The notes under the pieces were generated by a model that had not been told where the DNA came from, did not search any database, and saw only the letters and a program-made list of their open reading frames with translations. The position numbers and the translations under genes were made by a program. A DNA stretch of 64,000 nucleotides, from contig NZ_JAAMPA010000001.1 of NCBI RefSeq assembly GCF_011758655.1, positions 434,001-498,000 of the forward strand. Direction: 5' to 3'. Position 1 is the stretch's first letter, and each line of letters starts with the position of its first letter. The stretch comes from Modestobacter marinus (GTDB taxonomy: Bacteria > Actinomycetota > Actinomycetes > Mycobacteriales > Geodermatophilaceae). Of this stretch, positions 60,029 to 64,000 are shown piece after piece.

Positions 60029-62512
60029 GTGCCCGGACAGGAACGCTGGCGGGACGTGGCGGTCGCCCTGCTGTGCGCGGCGCTCGCCGCCGGGGCGATC
60101 GCGCTCGTCACCGGCCCGCTGCAGGACGAGTCGGTCGCCGTCCCCACCTTCGAGGTGCCGTGGTGGGCGCTCATGCCGCTGTTCACCGCCACCGAGCTGC
60201 TCGTCGTGCACCTCCAGATCCGGCGCGAGTCGATCTCGATCTCCTTCGCCGAGATCCCGCTCGTCCTGGGCCTGGCCTTCTGCGACCCCCAGGGGTACGT
60301 GCTGGCCAGCGTCCTCGGCTCGGCCGCCGGCCTGCTGTGGCACCGTCGGCTGGGCCTGGAGCTGCCGTTCAACCTCTCGCTGTTCGCCCTCGAGGCAGCC
60401 CTGGCGCAGACCCTCTTCCACGCGCTCCTCGCCGACGGGAACCCGACCGGCACCACGGGGATCGTCGCCGCGCTGGTGACGATCGTGGCCGCCCACGCGG
60501 TCAGTGCGATGGCGCTGACCGCGGTCATCTTCCTCACCTCCGGCCGGTTCGACGGTGGCGTGCTCACCGAGGCCGTGACGTCGGCCCTGTTCGCCGCGCT
60601 CGCCAACAGCAGCGTCGGCCTGCTGGTCGTCGTCCTGCTGGTGACCCGGCCCGGGGCCCTGGTCCTGGTGCTCGCCGTCGTCGCCACGCTGGCACTGGCC
60701 TACCGCGGCTACTCCGGGCTCAGCCGCGGCCATGCCCGGCTCGAGTCGCTCTACCGCTTCACCGACGGCCTCGGCGACGCCGTCCGCACCGACGCCGTCG
60801 TCGAGGCGGTGCTGGGACAGGCCCGCGACGTCCTCGGGGCAGAGACCGCCGAGATCGTCGTGCTGCCCGGTGGACCGGCGCCGGCGATGCACCTGCGGCT
60901 GGGCAGCGGCGAGGTCGACCGCCTGGACCCCGGTGACCTGCCGGGCTGGTGGGCGGCCGCCGTCGAGGGCACCCCCGTGCTGCGCCGCCGGGGGACGGAG
61001 GACCCGACCGGTCCCCGCGACGGCCTGGCCGCACCGCTGCGGGTCGACGACGCCGTCGTCGGCGTGCTGCTGGTCACCGACCGCCCGCACCACCTGGACA
61101 CCTTCAGCGACACCGACCTCCGGCTGTTCACCTCCCTGGCCAACCACGCCGGTCTCTCGCTGCACAAGGCGCAGTTGGTCGACCAGCTGGCCACGGAGGC
61201 CGCCGCCCAGGAGCACCGGTCGCTGCACGACCCGCTCACCGGCCTGCCCAACCGCCGCAAGTTCCTGCAGCTGCTCGGCGCCCGGCTGGCCGACCACCCG
61301 CAGACCGCTGTGGTGATGCTCGACGTCGACGGTTTCAAGGACGTCAACGACGCCCTGGGGCACCCCACCGGGGACCTCCTGCTGGTGGAGGTGGGCCGGC
61401 GGCTGGCCCAGCGGCTCGGGACGGAGGCGGTGGCCCGCCTCGGCAACGACGAGTTCGCGGTCCTGCTCCCCGCCGGCACGGGGGCCGCCGGCGCGCCCGC
61501 GCTGACCAGCGCCCTCATCGCCGCGCTGTCGGTGCCGTTCCCCTTCGACGGGGTGGACGTCGACGTGCGGCTCAGCGCCGGTCTGGCGCAGGCCCCTGAC
61601 CACGGCGACGACGCCGCCACCCTGCTGCAGCACGCCGACACCGCCCTCTACGCCGCCAAGCAGACGGGCCAGACCCTCTCGGCCTACGACCCGGCCACCG
61701 ACGGCGCCAGCGCGCGGCTGCGCATGACCGGTGATCTGCGGGACGCGATCGCGGCCGGGCTCCTGGAGGTGCACTACCAGCCCAAGGTGGACCCGGTCAC
61801 CGGTGACCCGCTGGGTGCGGAGGCCCTGGTGCGGTGGGAGCACCCGGCGCACGGCCGGGTGAGCCCGGAGGAGTTCGTCCCCCTCGCCGAGCACACCGGC
61901 CTGATCCGCCCGCTGACCGCGCTGGTGCTCGACGCCGCCCTGACCGCGTGCGCCGGCTGGCGCCACCTCGGGCACGACCTCGGCGTGGCGGTCAACCTGT
62001 CCGCCCGCAGCCTCACCGACCCGGGCCTGCCCGCCCAGGTGCGCGCTGCCCTGACCGCCGCGGGGCTGCCCCCCGACGTGCTCACCCTCGAGATCACCGA
62101 GACGGCGGTGATGAGCGACCTCCGCCGGTCCTCCGGTGTGCTGCGGGAGCTGCGCGGCCTGGGCGTCCGGCTGTCCGTGGACGACTTCGGCACCGGGCAG
62201 TCCTCGCTGGCGTACCTGAAACAGCTGCCGGTGCACGAGGTCAAGATCGACAAGTCCTTCGTCATGGGGATGGCCGACGACCGCGCGGACGCCGCCATCG
62301 TCCGGGCCACCATCGACCTCGGGCACGCGCTCGGGCTGCGGGTGGTGGCCGAGGGCGTCGAGGACCTGACCACCCAGTCGCTGCTCGCCGGCTGGGGCTG
62401 CGACCTGGTGCAGGGCTACCACGTCAGCCGCCCGGTGCCTGCACCCGCGCTGAGCCAGTGGCTGGCCGCACGCTCCACGTCCCTGGCGTCCCATGCGGTC
62501 CCCATCGCCTGA
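60029..62512 (+). CDS. Membrane-bound GGDEF/EAL protein with GAF-like domain
   Basis: 827 residues from GTG with GGAGAGGGAG upstream. The N-terminal 230 residues hold seven or eight hydrophobic helices (MASE-like). A GAF-like domain follows (about 240-390). The GGDEF domain begins SLHDPLTGLPNRRKFL, but its signature reads RLGNDEF, so cyclase activity is doubtful. The EAL domain is intact: EALVRWEHP, ITETAVM, DDFGTGQSSL, KIDKSFV and VAEGVED. It is probably a c-di-GMP phosphodiesterase with a regulatory GGDEF domain. Confidence 0.9.
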   Translation: MPGQERWRDVAVALLCAALAAGAIALVTGPLQDESVAVPTFEVPWWALMPLFTATELLVVHLQIRRESISISFAEIPLVLGLAFCDPQGYVLASVLGSAAGLLWHRRLGLELPFNLSLFALEAALAQTLFHALLADGNPTGTTGIVAALVTIVAAHAVSAMALTAVIFLTSGRFDGGVLTEAVTSALFAALANSSVGLLVVVLLVTRPGALVLVLAVVATLALAYRGYSGLSRGHARLESLYRFTDGLGDAVRTDAVVEAVLGQARDVLGAETAEIVVLPGGPAPAMHLRLGSGEVDRLDPGDLPGWWAAAVEGTPVLRRRGTEDPTGPRDGLAAPLRVDDAVVGVLLVTDRPHHLDTFSDTDLRLFTSLANHAGLSLHKAQLVDQLATEAAAQEHRSLHDPLTGLPNRRKFLQLLGARLADHPQTAVVMLDVDGFKDVNDALGHPTGDLLLVEVGRRLAQRLGTEAVARLGNDEFAVLLPAGTGAAGAPALTSALIAALSVPFPFDGVDVDVRLSAGLAQAPDHGDDAATLLQHADTALYAAKQTGQTLSAYDPATDGASARLRMTGDLRDAIAAGLLEVHYQPKVDPVTGDPLGAEALVRWEHPAHGRVSPEEFVPLAEHTGLIRPLTALVLDAALTACAGWRHLGHDLGVAVNLSARSLTDPGLPAQVRAALTAAGLPPDVLTLEITETAVMSDLRRSSGVLRELRGLGVRLSVDDFGTGQSSLAYLKQLPVHEVKIDKSFVMGMADDRADAAIVRATIDLGHALGLRVVAEGVEDLTTQSLLAGWGCDLVQGYHVSRPVPAPALSQWLAARSTSLASHAVPIA

Positions 62513-62581
62513 CGCCGTCGACCCGGGTCGCCGGAAAATGGCTCTCGGGACGTCGGTCCCCCGGCATAGCCTGACCCGGCC

Positions 62582-64000
62582 ATGACCGAGACCGCCGCCC
62601 CTCCCGACGACTCCCGGGGCCGGCTCTCCGCGCTGGCCCGGCTGCTGCCCTTCGCCCGCCCCTACCGCGGGCTGATCGCGCTGACCTTCACCGGCGCCCT
62701 GCTCGCCACCCTCGCCCAGCTGGCCGTCCCGCTGCTCACGCCGGCCATCGTGGAGGGGCCGATCGCCAGCGGTGACCGCGGCGCGCTGGTGCCGCTGCTC
62801 GGGCTGGCGCTGCTGTTCGGCGTCGCCGAGGCGGCCCTGTTCTTCCTGCGCCGCTGGGCGATGAACATCAGCAGCCTGCAGCTCGAACGCGACCTCCGCG
62901 ACACCCTGTACCAGCGGCTGCAGCGACTGCCGGTCGCCTTCCACGACCACTGGTCCTCCGGTCAGCTGCTCTCCCGCGCGACCTCCGACGTCTCCACCAT
63001 CCGGCGCTTCATCGGCTTCGGCGCCGTCTTCCTGGTCGTCAACCTGCTCACCTGCGTCGTCGTCGGCGTGCTGCTGGTCCTCACCTGGTGGCCGCTGGGC
63101 ATCGCGGTGCTGGCCACGACCCTGCCGCTGGTGTTCTTCGGGATGCGGCTGGAGAAGCAGTACAACGTCGAGTCCCGGCTGATCCAGGACGAGCAGGGCG
63201 AGCTGGCCACCGACGTGGAGGAGGCCGTCCAGGGCATCCGGGTGGTCAAGTCCCTCGGCCGCAGCCGGATGGTGTTCGGCCGCTACGACCGCAAGGCCCT
63301 GCGGCTGCGCGACCTGGAGCTGGGCAGGGTCCGCACCCTGGCGCTGATCTGGTGCCTGTTCGAGTTCCAGCCGCAGATCACCCTGGCGGTGATCCTGGTC
63401 GGCGGCGCGCTGGCGGTCAGCAGCGGCGCCCTGACCGTCGGCGGGCTGATCGGGTTCGTCGCGCTGTTCACCGTGCTGCTGTGGCCGATCCTGTCGCTGG
63501 GCTTCCTGCTCGCCCAGGCGCAGGAGACGGCCAGCGCCTGCGACCGGATCGGCGAGCTGCTCGACGCCCCGCTGACCGTCCGGGACTCCCCCGGCGCCCG
63601 GCCCGCCGCGGTGGCCACGCCGGCCCGGCTGCGCTTCGAGCACGTCGGCTTCCGCTTCCCCGGCGCCGGCGGGCCGGTGCTCACCGACGTCGACCTCGAG
63701 GTGGAGCCCGGCGAGACGATGGCGCTGGTCGGCGCCACCGGGTCGGGCAAGACGACGATGACCGCCCTGGTCGCCCGGCTCTACGACGTCACCGGCGGGC
63801 GGGTCACCCTCGACGGGCACGACGTCCGTGACCTCCCGCTCGCCCAGCTGCGCACCGTGGTGGCCACGGCGTTCGAGGAGGCGACGCTGTTCTCGATGAG
63901 CGTCCGGGAGAACGTCACGCTGGGCCGCCCGGACGCCGGGGACGACGAGGTGGCCGAGGCGCTGCGGGTGGCCCAGGCCGACTTCGTGCACGACCTGCCC
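62582..64000 (+). CDS. ABC transporter, fused membrane and ATPase domains (partial)
   Basis: The first 473 residues are visible and the 3' end lies outside the window. The exporter membrane domain (about residues 25-300, six helices) has QLERDLRDTLYQRLQRLPVA and FHDHWSSGQLLSRATSDVS, standard for MsbA-like half-transporters. The ATPase domain shows Walker A GATGSGKTTMTAL. A -10-like TAGCCT lies 9 nt before the ATG with no ribosome site, hinting at a leaderless start. It may pair with another half-transporter downstream. Confidence 0.92.
   Translation, partial: MTETAAPPDDSRGRLSALARLLPFARPYRGLIALTFTGALLATLAQLAVPLLTPAIVEGPIASGDRGALVPLLGLALLFGVAEAALFFLRRWAMNISSLQLERDLRDTLYQRLQRLPVAFHDHWSSGQLLSRATSDVSTIRRFIGFGAVFLVVNLLTCVVVGVLLVLTWWPLGIAVLATTLPLVFFGMRLEKQYNVESRLIQDEQGELATDVEEAVQGIRVVKSLGRSRMVFGRYDRKALRLRDLELGRVRTLALIWCLFEFQPQITLAVILVGGALAVSSGALTVGGLIGFVALFTVLLWPILSLGFLLAQAQETASACDRIGELLDAPLTVRDSPGARPAAVATPARLRFEHVGFRFPGAGGPVLTDVDLEVEPGETMALVGATGSGKTTMTALVARLYDVTGGRVTLDGHDVRDLPLAQLRTVVATAFEEATLFSMSVRENVTLGRPDAGDDEVAEALRVAQADFVHDLP

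Noticed and set aside
59939-63991. Open frame of about 1350 codons on the minus strand, opposite the GGDEF/EAL and ABC genes
   Set aside because: Composition is Gly/Gln/Arg-rich without domains, a mirror effect of GC-rich codons; the plus-strand genes have clear motifs throughout.

Overview
This 64 kb window is very GC-rich DNA with dense, overlapping genes, GTG/TTG starts, several probable leaderless promoters and GC-rich hairpins in place of U-tract terminators. SepH, a BldM-like regulator, a DtxR/IdeR-like iron box and UdgX point to an actinobacterium. My guess, from memory of protein style only, is Geodermatophilaceae (Blastococcus, Modestobacter or Geodermatophilus). No phage genes, transposase, CRISPR array or rRNA are visible. 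One tRNA (Arg-CCT, minus strand) lies at 17563-17638.

Layout. 1-6.7 kb: small housekeeping genes (YbaK-type deacylase, VOC proteins, hotdog thioesterase, an ArsR/VOC pair, a DNA-glycosylase-like protein, a sirtuin, an ion channel). 6.7-11.5 kb: a BldM-like regulator, a siderophore ABC operon under an iron box, and a second ArsR gene paired with an SRPBCC gene. 11.5-17.5 kb: a Ktr/Trk potassium system, then a PepSY protein divergent from an OmpR-type two-component system. That cassette lies between the tRNA-Arg 3' end and a degenerate copy of it. 17.7-21 kb: a glycine betaine/proline ABC operon. 21.7-40.3 kb: DNA repair (photolyase, Nei-like glycosylase, UdgX) and central metabolism (PEP carboxylase, GlgC, PdxH, citrate synthase 2, SerC, a ferredoxin reductase, an aminotransferase, a Nat-type exporter, an MFS transporter).

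40.9-51.2 kb: the most unusual segment. Ten plus-strand genes overlap at every junction: inositol-phosphate synthase, an HD-like protein, a SAM methyltransferase, a Gfo/Idh oxidoreductase, a zinc-ribbon/MBL-fold protein, a YcaO-like protein, a TIM-barrel isomerase, a GT-B glycosyltransferase, a PIG-L deacetylase and a UDP-sugar epimerase. Together they look like a pathway to a modified glycosyl-inositol. They resemble the early mycothiol steps but include a YcaO enzyme with no evident peptide substrate. I do not recognise this cluster as a described system.

51.3-56.5 kb, converging on it: an amidotransferase of the N-acetylglutaminylglutamine-amide type, an S9 peptidase and a circularly permuted ATP-grasp ligase. 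This parallels the known ligase/amidotransferase/peptidase trio for dipeptide-amide osmolytes, but with different ligase and peptidase families. With KtrAB and the betaine ABC system, osmotic adaptation is a recurring theme. 56.8-64 kb: SepH, a secreted subtilase with a Trp-rich tail, a membrane GGDEF/EAL protein, and an ABC exporter cut by the window end.
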